Shown: positions 8,536-15,947 of the stretch, piece after piece
Layout of the letters: each line of letters begins with the position of its first letter
How positions within the stretch are numbered: position 1 is the stretch's first letter
Origin: Methylobacterium sp. E-005
Lineage (GTDB): Bacteria; Pseudomonadota; Alphaproteobacteria; Rhizobiales; Beijerinckiaceae
DNA: 64,000 nt
NCBI RefSeq assembly: GCF_022829725.1
Contig: NZ_JAKSYG010000219.1
Coordinates: 62,001-126,000, forward strand
Direction: 5' to 3'
Made by a program: the position numbers and the translations under genes
Notes under the pieces: generated by a model
Databases searched by the model: none
Told to the model about the DNA's origin: nothing
What the model saw: only the letters and a program-made list of their open reading frames with translations

Positions 8536-8973
8536 GTGAGCCAGCTGCTGCAGTCCTGGCGCTTCTGGGCGCTTGCCGCCGCGGGATTCGCCGCGCTGAC
8601 CGCGATTCTCGCCAAAGTTGGCGTCGCCGGTGTCCAGTCGGACGTCGCGACCCTCGTGCGCACGGCGGTGATCCTGATCTTCGCAGGCCTGATCGTCGTC
8701 GCTTCAGGCCAGACCGGCGGGCTCGCCCAGATCTCCGGCCGCAGCCTCGTGTTCCTGGTCCTGTCCGGTCTCGCGACGGGAGCCTCCTGGCTCTGCTATT
8801 TCCGGGCGCTGTCGCTCGGCGACGCTGCCCGGGTCGCACCCCTCGACAAGCTCAGCGTCGTGCTGGTGGCGATCCTCGGCGCGGGCCTCCTCGGCGAGAC
8901 CCTGAGCCTCGCCGCCTGGGCCGGCGTCGCGCTGATCGCCACGGGGGCTGCCCTCGTCGCCTCCGGTTGGTGA
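8536..8973 (+). CDS. EamA-type small membrane transporter
   Basis: A 145-residue inner-membrane protein with a single EamA repeat, about four to five hydrophobic segments (roughly 8-25, 38-54, 65-80, 92-110, 117-140), half the size of the classical ten-helix drug/metabolite exporters, so it would act as a dimer. GTG at 8536 gives a protein beginning just ahead of the first membrane helix; upstream in-frame starts extend into the repeat-like sequence. The stretch GASWLCYFRALSLGDA (about 79-94) is typical of the family. The solute is unknown. It follows the aldehyde oxidoreductase operon in the same direction but is separated by a terminator. Confidence 0.75.
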   Translation: MSQLLQSWRFWALAAAGFAALTAILAKVGVAGVQSDVATLVRTAVILIFAGLIVVASGQTGGLAQISGRSLVFLVLSGLATGASWLCYFRALSLGDAARVAPLDKLSVVLVAILGAGLLGETLSLAAWAGVALIATGAALVASGW

Positions 8974-9038
8974 GGCCGCACACCGATCCGTTAACCCAAC
9001 CGGCGCATTCTGGTGAAGCCTCGCGAAAGGGCACCACC

Positions 9039-9194
9039 ATGGATTGGGTCTACCGCGGCTTCGAGACCTCCCTGCTCGGTCTCGCCCTGTGTCTCGGTCT
9101 CGCGGCCTGCCTGACGCTGGGCGCCGACAGACCGCCGAGCGGCACGCTTGCCATCACCCTGCCGATGCTCACGGTGACCGCCCCCGTACCCTGA
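9039..9194 (+). CDS. Small secreted or lipoprotein-like hypothetical protein
   Basis: A 51-codon ORF with ATG at 9039 preceded by a GAAAGGG ribosome site. It starts MDWVYRGFETS and has one hydrophobic stretch (about 12-28) ending LAAC, which could be a lipobox with Cys24, followed by a short Thr/Pro-rich tail. I do not recognise it. Support is the ribosome site, a plausible signal/membrane segment and no overlap with a better gene. It could equally be a chance ORF. Confidence 0.4.
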   Translation: MDWVYRGFETSLLGLALCLGLAACLTLGADRPPSGTLAITLPMLTVTAPVP

Positions 9195-9220
9195 CGGGTG
9201 GGGCGCGATTCGGTGAAGCC

Positions 9221-9901
9221 TCAGGCGGCGTTCTGCGCGAAGCGGAACATGAAGCTCCGGGCCTCATCGTCCATCTCGGCCTTGAACGTGTGGCGCCCCT
9301 TCAGCGCCTCGGCGGCCTGGGCGGCCGGCCGGGCGTTGATCGCGTCGAGCAGGCGCTTCACGTTGGGTAGATCCGTGAAGGCGTCCTCGCCGAGGATGAA
9401 TGGCACCATCCGGGCCCAGCCCCACGCCGCCATGTCGACGATCGTGTAGTCCTCGCCGAGAATGTAGGGCCGGTCCTTCAACTGCGCGTCGAGGATACCC
9501 CAATGGCGCCGCGCCTCGTAGGTGTAGCGCTCGGTGGCGTAGGCGCCGCCGTCCCGCGCGAAATGGCGGAAGTGCACGCATTGGCCGGAGAACGGCCCGA
9601 TGCCGGTGGCCACGAACATCAACCAGGACAGCATCTCGCCCCGCACCGGCTCGCCCTCCGGCAGGAACCGGCCGGTCTTGCCCGCGAGGTAGAGCAGGAT
9701 CGCGTTCGAATCGAAGACGGTCACGTCGCCGTCGATGATCGTCGGCACCTTCCCGTTCGGATTGACAGCCAGATAGGCGGGGTCGAACTGCTCGCCCTTG
9801 CGGGTATCCACCGGCACCGGCTCGTAGGGCAGGCCCATCTCCTCCAGGCAGAGGGCGACCTTCATGGGATTGGGGCTGAGATTGTAGAAGAATCGAATCA
9901 C
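9221..9901 (-). CDS. Glutathione S-transferase family protein
   Basis: Cytosolic GST-fold protein, 226 residues, likely conjugating or reducing with glutathione. The thioredoxin-like N domain starts MIRFFYNLSPNPMK, with cis-Pro motif NPNGKVP (47-53) and the glutathione gamma-glutamyl site DSNAI (64-68); the alpha-helical C domain spans about 90-215. I chose the GTG at 9901 because a GAGGAGAG ribosome site sits seven bases upstream and the sequence from there aligns with the beginning of the GST fold; the longer ORF adds 17 unlike residues. It follows the M48 protease gene in the same direction, 73 bases downstream. The resemblance to YghU/GstB-like subfamilies is not strong enough to name a substrate. 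Confidence 0.88.
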   Translation of the reverse strand: MIRFFYNLSPNPMKVALCLEEMGLPYEPVPVDTRKGEQFDPAYLAVNPNGKVPTIIDGDVTVFDSNAILLYLAGKTGRFLPEGEPVRGEMLSWLMFVATGIGPFSGQCVHFRHFARDGGAYATERYTYEARRHWGILDAQLKDRPYILGEDYTIVDMAAWGWARMVPFILGEDAFTDLPNVKRLLDAINARPAAQAAEALKGRHTFKAEMDDEARSFMFRFAQNAA

Positions 9902-9974
9902 GGCGCTCTCCTCGAACGACCCCGGAAGGATCTCCGGAGCCGCGTCCCGCACAAGCCGTAGCCGCGCAGGGCGG

Positions 9975-11459
9975 CTATTCGGTCACGATCTTGTAGCTCC
10001 GACCCGGAACCAGCGCGGCGCCCCGCTCCAGACCGTTGAGGACGAGGAAGCGCTCGAGCGCCCGGTCGGGCACCGCCATGCGGCGGGCGAGTTCCTCGGC
10101 ACTGGCCGAGGTCGCCTGGACCAGCTGCAGCCGCAGGGGGCGCAGCACCGCCTCGTCGGGGGAGATCGCCCCGAGGCTCGCGGTCCAGCGGCGGAAGGCC
10201 GGATCGGGGTCGGTCGTACCCTTGGCGGCCATGATCATCCGGTAGGTCGAATCCCCGATTCGGATCGCCCCGAGGCGGAAGGTCCATTCCTTGCCTCGCG
10301 ACAACGCGAAGGCGGCCGGGTGGCCGGCAACCTCCCGGCTCTCGAAGCCCGCCGGGTCGAAGGCGTCGTTCCAGCTCGCCCTCAGGACCGCGTCGAGGGG
10401 CTGGCCCTCCTTGGCCTCGATCTGATCGAACAGCAGGCGCCGGTTGCCGTCCGGGGTCGTGCCGAGGACCGCCGAGCGGGTATTCTCCAGGGTGAACCCG
10501 TCCGGCACCTCGAAGGCGATGCCCAGCCCCGGATGGAGGAAGCGGTGGCCGCGCACCGCGCCGTCGCGGGGGTTGTCGCCATAGGCGAGCCCGTCCACCG
10601 CGGCGAGGTAGGCAGCCCGGTCGTCGGTGCCGATGCCCGGCGCGCCGATGCGGCGGGCCGCCCGGGTGACCTGGGTGATGCGCTCGGCGGTGCCCGGATG
10701 GGTCGCCAGCATGTCGGGCTCGCTCGCGCTGTTCGCCTTCAGCCCGGTCGAGCGGTTGAGGGCGGTGAGGAAGCGCCCGGCCGCGAACGGGTCGTAGCCG
10801 GCCTTGGCCAGCGTGCGCACCCCGGTGGCGTCCGCCTCCAGCTCCTGCTCGCGGGAGAACCGCGCGAGGGCGAAGCGCGACTGGTTCTGGAGCTGCGCGC
10901 CGGTATCGGGGTCGTTCAGCACGTCCCGCACGACCCGGCTGACCAACTGCGAGCGCAGTTCCAGCTCGCTGCGGGCGGTGGCGTGGTTGAGGGTCACGTG
11001 CGCCATCTCGTGCGCCAGCACGGCCGCCACCTCGGAGGTGTCGCTTGCCAGCGCCACCAGCCCACGGGTGACGTAGAGCCGCCCGTTCGGCAGCGCGAAG
11101 GCGTTGACCACCGGTGAGTCGAGGAGCGTCACCACGTAGCTCTGGTCCGGCCGGTCGCTTGCCTTCACGAGGCGGTCGGTCACCTCGGTGAGCATCCGGG
11201 TCACGTTGGGCGCGCGGGCCTCGCCCCCAAAGGAGGCAACGAGCTTGACGTGGTCGGCATCCGCGACACGCTCGCGCCCGGTGGTCCGCGGCGCCTCGAC
11301 GGGCACCCGTACCACGGCCGGCTGCACGGTCGCGGCACTCTGGTCGGCCACGCAGGCGCCCAGAATCAGGCTCGCCGATAAGGCCACGGCACAGAGTGCC
11401 GCCAACCTCGACGGGACACCGCCCGCCGCCCGAAAGAATCCCCCCGTGATCCCGCCCAT
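9975..11459 (-). CDS. M48-family metalloprotease lipoprotein (BepA/YfgC-like)
   Basis: Periplasmic zinc protease of the BepA/YfgC type, which in other bacteria acts on misassembled outer-membrane proteins. The 494-residue product has a signal peptide with lipobox LGAC (33-36), the zinc site HEMAH (150-154) and the third-ligand region EQELEAD (204-210). A second conserved domain (about 310-440) follows, and the last 50 residues look like a LysM-related or SPOR-like tail ending RSYKIVTE. It lies six bases downstream of the SNase-like gene and probably shares its transcript. The C-terminal domain is assigned only tentatively. Confidence 0.88.
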   Translation of the reverse strand: MGGITGGFFRAAGGVPSRLAALCAVALSASLILGACVADQSAATVQPAVVRVPVEAPRTTGRERVADADHVKLVASFGGEARAPNVTRMLTEVTDRLVKASDRPDQSYVVTLLDSPVVNAFALPNGRLYVTRGLVALASDTSEVAAVLAHEMAHVTLNHATARSELELRSQLVSRVVRDVLNDPDTGAQLQNQSRFALARFSREQELEADATGVRTLAKAGYDPFAAGRFLTALNRSTGLKANSASEPDMLATHPGTAERITQVTRAARRIGAPGIGTDDRAAYLAAVDGLAYGDNPRDGAVRGHRFLHPGLGIAFEVPDGFTLENTRSAVLGTTPDGNRRLLFDQIEAKEGQPLDAVLRASWNDAFDPAGFESREVAGHPAAFALSRGKEWTFRLGAIRIGDSTYRMIMAAKGTTDPDPAFRRWTASLGAISPDEAVLRPLRLQLVQATSASAEELARRMAVPDRALERFLVLNGLERGAALVPGRSYKIVTE

Positions 11460-11464
11460 CGCGA

Positions 11465-12298
11465 TCAGCGCCGCAGCCCCCGTTCCGTCTCCGGGCCGGC
11501 CTCGGGCCGGTCCGCCTCGCCGAGGACCTCGATGGCGTCGGCCCCGGCCTCCAGGGTCGGACCGCGCCAGATCTCAAGGACGCCGCGCACCCGCACGGGC
11601 CGGCCTTCGAGCGAGGCCGCACTCAAACCACGGCCGCGTACCATTCGCCAAGTGCGTTTCGATACCGTCACCGTGAGCGCGTCGGCACCCCGTGGGCCGA
11701 AATCGAGATAGGTCCGCGCGCCGCGCTCGCCGACATGGCGCAGCAGGCCCTCCACCACCACGAAGCGCCCGGCGAGCGCCCGCAGCGCCGGACCATCGCC
11801 CGCGTCCGGCAGGGCCACGCGCCACAAACCGAGTCGTTTTGCCCGCGCCGCCGCCTCGACCAGGCGCAGGGCCGGGCGGCAGAGCGAATCGATCTCGTTC
11901 GCATCCGCGAAGGCGAGCCCTTCGTCGATCAGACCGCCTGCGAAATCCTCGTCGCCCTCCGCGCGCTGAATGTCGGCCCGCTCCCGGCCCCAGCGGTCGG
12001 GCGCCCCCCGCGGCGTCAGCGTGAGGCGCGAGCCCCGCCGGGCGTCGAGCCAAGCCTGCGCCGCGGCGACCATCTCCGGCGCATCCGGCCAGCGCAGGGA
12101 ATCGAGCACCGCGCGGGCGCCCGAGGCGAGGCGGAGCTCGCCCCGGAGCCCGACGCCCGTCAGGATTTCGGCGCGTGGCGGTCCCGCCGTACAATCTGCC
12201 CCGCCGCCCCGCGGTGCCCCCCGCGCGGCGGCCACGCTCGCCCATGCCGCCAGCAGCGCAGCCCCGATCCGCTCCGCCGATCCCGCTGTCCTGCGCAT
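11465..12298 (-). CDS. Secreted SNase-like (thermonuclease-fold) protein
   Basis: A 277-residue exported protein with an N-terminal signal peptide (about 1-28). The first domain (about 45-165) follows the staphylococcal nuclease pattern: a beta start with LRLASGARAVLDSLRWPD, a DRWGRERADI segment (about 101-110) like the DRYGR strand of the family, and a GLIDEGLAFA helix. The usual Arg-Glu-Arg catalytic set is not clearly preserved, so nuclease activity is uncertain. The second domain (about 165-265) looks like an OB-fold nucleic-acid-binding domain. It is first in a likely operon with the M48 protease gene. Neither the substrate nor the partner is known. Confidence 0.7.
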   Translation of the reverse strand: MRRTAGSAERIGAALLAAWASVAAARGAPRGGGADCTAGPPRAEILTGVGLRGELRLASGARAVLDSLRWPDAPEMVAAAQAWLDARRGSRLTLTPRGAPDRWGRERADIQRAEGDEDFAGGLIDEGLAFADANEIDSLCRPALRLVEAAARAKRLGLWRVALPDAGDGPALRALAGRFVVVEGLLRHVGERGARTYLDFGPRGADALTVTVSKRTWRMVRGRGLSAASLEGRPVRVRGVLEIWRGPTLEAGADAIEVLGEADRPEAGPETERGLRR

Positions 12299-12352
12299 CC
12301 GATCCCCCGGGCCATCATGCCCCGTGAGAAGGCCCTGTCCACCGGGGCGCGG

Positions 12353-12381
12353 TTGGCCTCGCCTGCGGGAAATGCTATGGA
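12353..12381 (+). promoter_or_regulatory. Promoter of the split tRNA-Arg gene
   Basis: TTGGCC (12353-12358) and TATGGA (12376-12381) are 17 bases apart, and the tRNA 5' end lies ten bases after the -10 box. Confidence 0.5.
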
Positions 12382-12391
12382 GCCCGCGGTT

Positions 12392-12728
12392 GTCTCCGTA
12401 GCTCAGCTGGACAGAGCACAGGTTTCCTAAGCAGGTTCAATTGGGCGTCGCGCCGGGAAACCGCGCGGCGGATCCGCTCAAAGTCGGGGAACGCTTCCGG
12501 CGCCGGCGTCTCACCGCCCGGCACCCTGCCGATCCCGAGCCAAGCCCGCCCGGCGCGTCCGGAGGGAAGGTGTAGAGACTAGACGGGCGGCACCTAAAGG
12601 CCGGACGCGAGTCCGGTTCACGGTGAAGGGATAGTCCAGGCCACGAACGCGGCTTCCGGGTCGCGGCGGCGAAAGTCGAAGTGGTATGAAACCTGGGGTC
12701 GCAGGTTCGAGCCCTGCCGGGGACGCCA
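12392..12728 (+). tRNA. tRNA-Arg(CCU) interrupted by a group I intron
   Basis: Exon 1 is 12392-12428 and exon 2 is 12689-12728; joined they give a 77-base tRNA. The acceptor stem GTCTCCG pairs with CGGGGAC (one T-G pair), the D stem is GCTC/GAGC, the anticodon stem CAGGT pairs with ACCTG around loop TTCCTAA (anticodon CCT), the variable loop is GGGTC and the T stem GCAGG/CCTGC encloses TTCGAGC. Discriminator G and CCA are encoded at 12725-12728, followed by a T run (12730-12735). Without the intron the gene does not fold, which is why it is easily missed. It reads the rare AGG codon. Confidence 0.93.
12429..12688 (+). ncRNA. Group I intron (IC3-like) in the tRNA-Arg(CCU) anticodon loop
   Basis: A 260-base intron sits directly after the third anticodon base. 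P1 forms between exon/intron CCT^AA (12426-12430) and TTGGG (12441-12445), giving the required U-G pair at the 5' splice site; the intron ends in G (12688). P2 is visible at 12446-12472 around GGGAAACC, and P7 pairs GACTA (12577-12581) with TAGTC (12632-12636). The core blocks GGTGTAGAGACTAGACGG and GGTGAAGG-ATAGTCC closely resemble the self-splicing tRNA introns of Azoarcus and Agrobacterium. No homing endonuclease is encoded. Confidence 0.92.
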
Positions 12729-12870
12729 CTTTTTTGCATGTTTGGTCGGCGCGGAGCCTATCGCGTAGGCAGATCCTTCATCCTGTCGATCGCCCACCGG
12801 TGACAAGATGTCCGGTTCGCGCTAAGCTTTGCCGCCAGGAATCGTGGCAAGGGGGTGGGCGAGCTTCTTC

Positions 12871-13278
12871 ATGGCGGGTCAGAAAACCGATCAGCGCGAC
12901 GTGTATGTCGGGCAGCGCATCGCTGAGCAGCGGCGGAAGGCATCCCTCACGCAGCGCCGCGTCGCGCAAAGCTTCGGTATGTCTGCCGCCCAGCTCCAGA
13001 AGTACGAGAAGGGCACCAACCGGATCAGCGCCGTCCATCTCGACATCTTCTCCCGCATGACCGGGGTGCCGATGGATTACTTCTTCAAGGGCATGCCGCG
13101 GACGGATGATTTCGTCGCCCCGGGCTTCGGTGAGCGCGAACAGGCGTCCCTGTCCGACAGCGGACTGAAGGGGCTGGCCGAGGTGGTGGGCCGTCACATC
13201 ATCGAGAATTGCTCCGAGGAGACCCGCCGCGACGTCGCCGATGCGATCCGGGCGCTGGAGAACAAGCTCGGCAGCTAG
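12871..13278 (+). CDS. XRE-family helix-turn-helix regulator upstream of metK
   Basis: A 135-residue DNA-binding protein with an N-terminal Cro/C1-type helix-turn-helix (about 10-66): VGQRIAEQRRKASLTQRRVAQ, split here as VGQRIAEQRRKASL then TQRRVAQSFG, and SAAQLQKYEKGTNRIS, where QKYEKGTNRI is the recognition-helix signature of a common alphaproteobacterial subfamily. The C-terminal half (70-135) is helical and probably dimerises. ATG at 12871 follows a GGGGGTGGG tract; a TTG at 12829 would add 14 residues. A regulator of this type next to metK and trmB is a recurrent Rhizobiales arrangement, suggesting but not proving control of S-adenosylmethionine synthesis. Confidence 0.87.
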   Translation: MAGQKTDQRDVYVGQRIAEQRRKASLTQRRVAQSFGMSAAQLQKYEKGTNRISAVHLDIFSRMTGVPMDYFFKGMPRTDDFVAPGFGEREQASLSDSGLKGLAEVVGRHIIENCSEETRRDVADAIRALENKLGS

Positions 13279-13356
13279 GTCATCAACTCGAGAGCGGTTC
13301 ACCGGCTTTCGGATACAGGCTGTTGCGGACGCAAAGACATCGATCACAGCTCGGTT

Positions 13357-13374
13357 TCTGTCCTCGGGGACAGA
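13357..13374 (+). terminator. Hairpin after the XRE gene
   Basis: A perfect 7-bp stem TCTGTCC/GGACAGA closes the tetraloop TCGG, 79 bases after the regulator stop. There is no T run, so it may be a factor-dependent terminator or part of the metK leader. Confidence 0.4.
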
Positions 13375-13446
13375 GCGATCCCTATCTGGTGTTGGCCGTT
13401 TTTCCAGTCGCATCGTCCGTTATAGCGGATCCGTTCGCTAATCCGT

Positions 13447-13498
13447 CTTGACCGGGCTGGGGTCGGGTGCGAGAACCCCGACCCCGAGAAGGGTCAAG
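13447..13498 (+). promoter_or_regulatory. Two-tier hairpin in the metK leader (candidate cis-regulatory RNA)
   Basis: An outer 7-bp stem (13447-13453 with 13492-13498, CTTGACC/GGTCAAG) and an inner 9-bp stem (13459-13467 with 13477-13485, GGGGTCGGG/CCCGACCCC) are separated by a purine-rich internal loop (GGGCT opposite GAGAAG), with an apical loop of nine bases. It ends 41 bases before the metK ATG and has no T run. It does not match the SAM-II, SAM-V or SAM/SAH layouts as I know them. Regulatory function is an inference from position and structure. Confidence 0.5.
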
Positions 13499-13539
13499 CG
13501 CCGCGATCGCGCCGGCGTGTCCTGTTGCCGAGGCCGTCC

Positions 13540-14718
13540 ATGCCGCGTTCCAACTACCTGTTCACCAGCGAGTCCGTCTCCGAGGGGCACCCGGACAAGG
13601 TCTGCGACAGGATCTCGGACACCGTGGTGGACGCCTACCTGTCGGCGATGCCGGAAGCGCGGCTCGGGGTCGAGACGCTGGCCACCACCAACCGCATCGT
13701 CATCGCCGGTGAGGTACGCGGGCCGGATTCGGTCACCTTCAAGGATCTGGAAGCCCTGACCCGCGAGGCGGTGAAGGATATCGGCTACGAGCAGGCCGGC
13801 TTCCACTGGAAGAACAACGACGTCGCCATCCACCTGCATGCCCAGTCGGCCGATATCGCCCAGGGCGTGGACGCCGCCGGCAACAAGGACGAGGGCGCGG
13901 GCGACCAGGGCATCATGTTCGGCTACGCGGCCGACGAGACCCCGGAGCTGATGCCGGCCCCGATCTTCTACGCCCACCGCATCCTCAAGGACCTGGCCGA
14001 TGCGCGCCGGGCCAAGCAGGGTGATGCCGCCAAGCTCGGCCCCGACGCCAAGAGTCAGGTGACGGTCCGCTACGAAAACGGCCGCCCGGTCGAGGTCACC
14101 CAGATCGTGCTCTCGACCCAGCATCTCGACGAGTCCCTGGACTCGGCGGACGTGCGCGCCATCGTGGAGCCCTATATCCGCAAGGCTCTGCCGGAGGGCT
14201 GGGTCAACGAGGGCACCGCCTGGCACGTGAACCCGACCGGTAAGTTCGTGATCGGCGGTCCGGACGGCGATGCCGGCCTTACCGGCCGCAAGATCATCGT
14301 GGACACCTACGGCGGCGCGGCCCCCCACGGCGGGGGCGCCTTCTCAGGCAAGGATCCGACCAAGGTGGACCGGTCGGCGGCCTATGCGGCGCGCTACCTC
14401 GCCAAGAACGTCGTGGCCGCCGGTCTCGCCCGCCGGGCGACGATCCAGCTCGCCTACGCGATCGGTGTGTCGAAGCCGCTCTCGATCTACGTGGACCTGC
14501 ACGGTACCGGGAACGTCGACGAGGCCAAGCTTGAAGGCGTGCTGATGGACGCGCTCGACCTCTCGCCCCGCGGCATCCGCACGGCGCTCGGCCTCAACAA
14601 GCCGATCTATGCGCGCACCGCGGCCTACGGCCATTTCGGCCGCGCCCCGGAGGCCGATGGCGGCTTCTCCTGGGAGCGGACCGACCTCGCCGACAAGCTG
14701 AAGTCCGCTCTGGCCTGA
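13540..14718 (+). CDS. metK: S-adenosylmethionine synthetase
   Basis: Makes S-adenosylmethionine from methionine and ATP in the cytoplasm, the methyl donor for nearly all methylations. The 392-residue product is full length and starts [20 protein letters not shown], with the ATP-binding [12 protein letters not shown] region (about 119-130) and the P-loop-like [16 protein letters not shown] signature (about 266-281). The ATG at 13540 is preferred; a TTG 15 bases earlier adds non-family residues. It follows the XRE regulator and the structured leader; trmB, a SAM-dependent enzyme, lies downstream in the same direction. Confidence 0.97.
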   Translation: MPRSNYLFTSESVSEGHPDKVCDRISDTVVDAYLSAMPEARLGVETLATTNRIVIAGEVRGPDSVTFKDLEALTREAVKDIGYEQAGFHWKNNDVAIHLHAQSADIAQGVDAAGNKDEGAGDQGIMFGYAADETPELMPAPIFYAHRILKDLADARRAKQGDAAKLGPDAKSQVTVRYENGRPVEVTQIVLSTQHLDESLDSADVRAIVEPYIRKALPEGWVNEGTAWHVNPTGKFVIGGPDGDAGLTGRKIIVDTYGGAAPHGGGAFSGKDPTKVDRSAAYAARYLAKNVVAAGLARRATIQLAYAIGVSKPLSIYVDLHGTGNVDEAKLEGVLMDALDLSPRGIRTALGLNKPIYARTAAYGHFGRAPEADGGFSWERTDLADKLKSALA

Positions 14719-14812
14719 GCCACGGTCGTTCCGAAGCGCAGGCCGAGCTTCGGTCGCCCGTCGAGGGCGGATGAACAGAGGCGGGCGGCGTGTTCGGCGC
14801 CGCCCTGTCCCG

Positions 14813-14991
14813 GACGCATGAAGCGCCAGCGGAATGCGGTCCGGACCCGTTACGGGACGACGCGCAGCGTCCGCTGGGCAACCGTTGCGCGCGGATGCCG
14901 AGCGATCCGATCGTGCCGCGTCGCGGCGGTTCGGGCGCTGGGTCCCGGATCACCTTCCGCTGACGCTCCAGGTGTCCGGGAAAGGGGCGCG
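14813..14991. repeat. Inverted repeat pair, family A copy 2
   Basis: The arms at about 14813-14852 and 14940-14991 are imperfect reverse complements (CCCGGACGCATGAAGCGCCA in the left arm, GACGCTCCAGGTGTCCGGG in the right) and share sequence with the palindrome at 4291-4415, but the order of the arms is inverted and the loop is about 90 bases. It occupies the metK-trmB gap. Confidence 0.75.
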
Positions 14992-15016
14992 TCCACTCTC
15001 CAAGTGTGCTGAGCCG

Positions 15017-15772
15017 TTGGACACCGAAAAGCCTGTTGGCCCCACTCATCCGGCCGGGGAGCCGGAGCGCGCCTTCTTTGGCCGGCGCAAGGGCAAGCGC
15101 CTGCGCGGGGAGCAGGAGCGGCGCCTCGCCGACCTGCTGCCCAAGCTGCGCGTGACCCTGCCGCCGGACGATGGTCCCCTCGACCCGCGCACGCTCTTCC
15201 CCGGGCTTGCGGCTCCGCCCGAGGCGATCTGGCTGGAGATCGGCTTCGGCGGCGGCGAGCACCTCGCCGCACAGGCCGCGGCCCATCCCGACACCGGCTT
15301 CATCGGGGCCGAGCCCTTCGTCAATGGCGTGGTGAAGCTGTTGGCCGCGGTCGAGGCGCGGGGATTGCGCAACATCCGCATCCGCGACGAGGACGTCACC
15401 GCCCTGCTGGCGCGCCTGCCGGATGCCTGCCTGGACCGGGTCTACCTGCTCTATCCCGATCCCTGGCCGAAGCGGCGCCAGCGCAAGCGCCGGTTCGTGT
15501 CGGACGCCTCGCTCGTCGAGATCGGCCGGGTCCTCAAGGATGGCGGCCTGTTCCGCTTCGCCAGCGACATCGACGATTATGCCGGCTGGACCCTGGTCCG
15601 GGCCGCGCGCTGCCCGGTTCTGACCTGGACGGCGCGGGGGGCGTCGGATTGGCGGCAGCCCTTCCCGGGCTGGCCCGGCACCCGCTACGAGGCCAAGGCG
15701 CTGGCGGCCGGACGGCGGCCGACCTATCTGGAATTCGTTCGTCTACCGCGCGGCGCCGGACCTGCGGCCTGA
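15017..15772 (+). CDS. trmB: tRNA (guanine-N7-)-methyltransferase
   Basis: SAM-dependent enzyme that makes m7G46 in the tRNA variable loop. From the chosen start the protein has 251 residues, with the N-terminal FFGRRKGKRLR (20-30), SAM-binding EIGFGGGEH (74-82), GAEPF (98-102) and the catalytic/tRNA-binding YPDPWPKRRQRKRR (146-159), all family hallmarks. The start is uncertain: TTG at 15017 begins just after the family A repeat and gives a typical length; longer in-frame starts run through the repeat. It follows metK, as in many Rhizobiales. Confidence 0.9.
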   Translation: MDTEKPVGPTHPAGEPERAFFGRRKGKRLRGEQERRLADLLPKLRVTLPPDDGPLDPRTLFPGLAAPPEAIWLEIGFGGGEHLAAQAAAHPDTGFIGAEPFVNGVVKLLAAVEARGLRNIRIRDEDVTALLARLPDACLDRVYLLYPDPWPKRRQRKRRFVSDASLVEIGRVLKDGGLFRFASDIDDYAGWTLVRAARCPVLTWTARGASDWRQPFPGWPGTRYEAKALAAGRRPTYLEFVRLPRGAGPAA

Positions 15773-15947
15773 CGCGCCTGGCTTCCCCTGCGGCCGTCCA
15801 GGCTCTAAGCCCGCAGGGACGGGGCACCGCAATTCCAGGGGACCACCTTGCCACGGCCACGCTCGGGCGCCATCCTGATTCGGTCGCGACGGGCAAGGGG
15901 CCATCTCCTGCGAGAGCGCGCTGGGGCGCGCTCGAGGATTCGTCCAA

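Noticed and set aside
12437-12739. Minus-strand ORFs crossing the split tRNA
   Set aside because: They run through conserved group I intron core blocks and tRNA sequence.
13447-13498. metK leader as a standard intrinsic terminator or known SAM riboswitch
   Set aside because: There is no T run after the stem, and the layout fits none of the SAM classes I can recall; kept as an unassigned structure.
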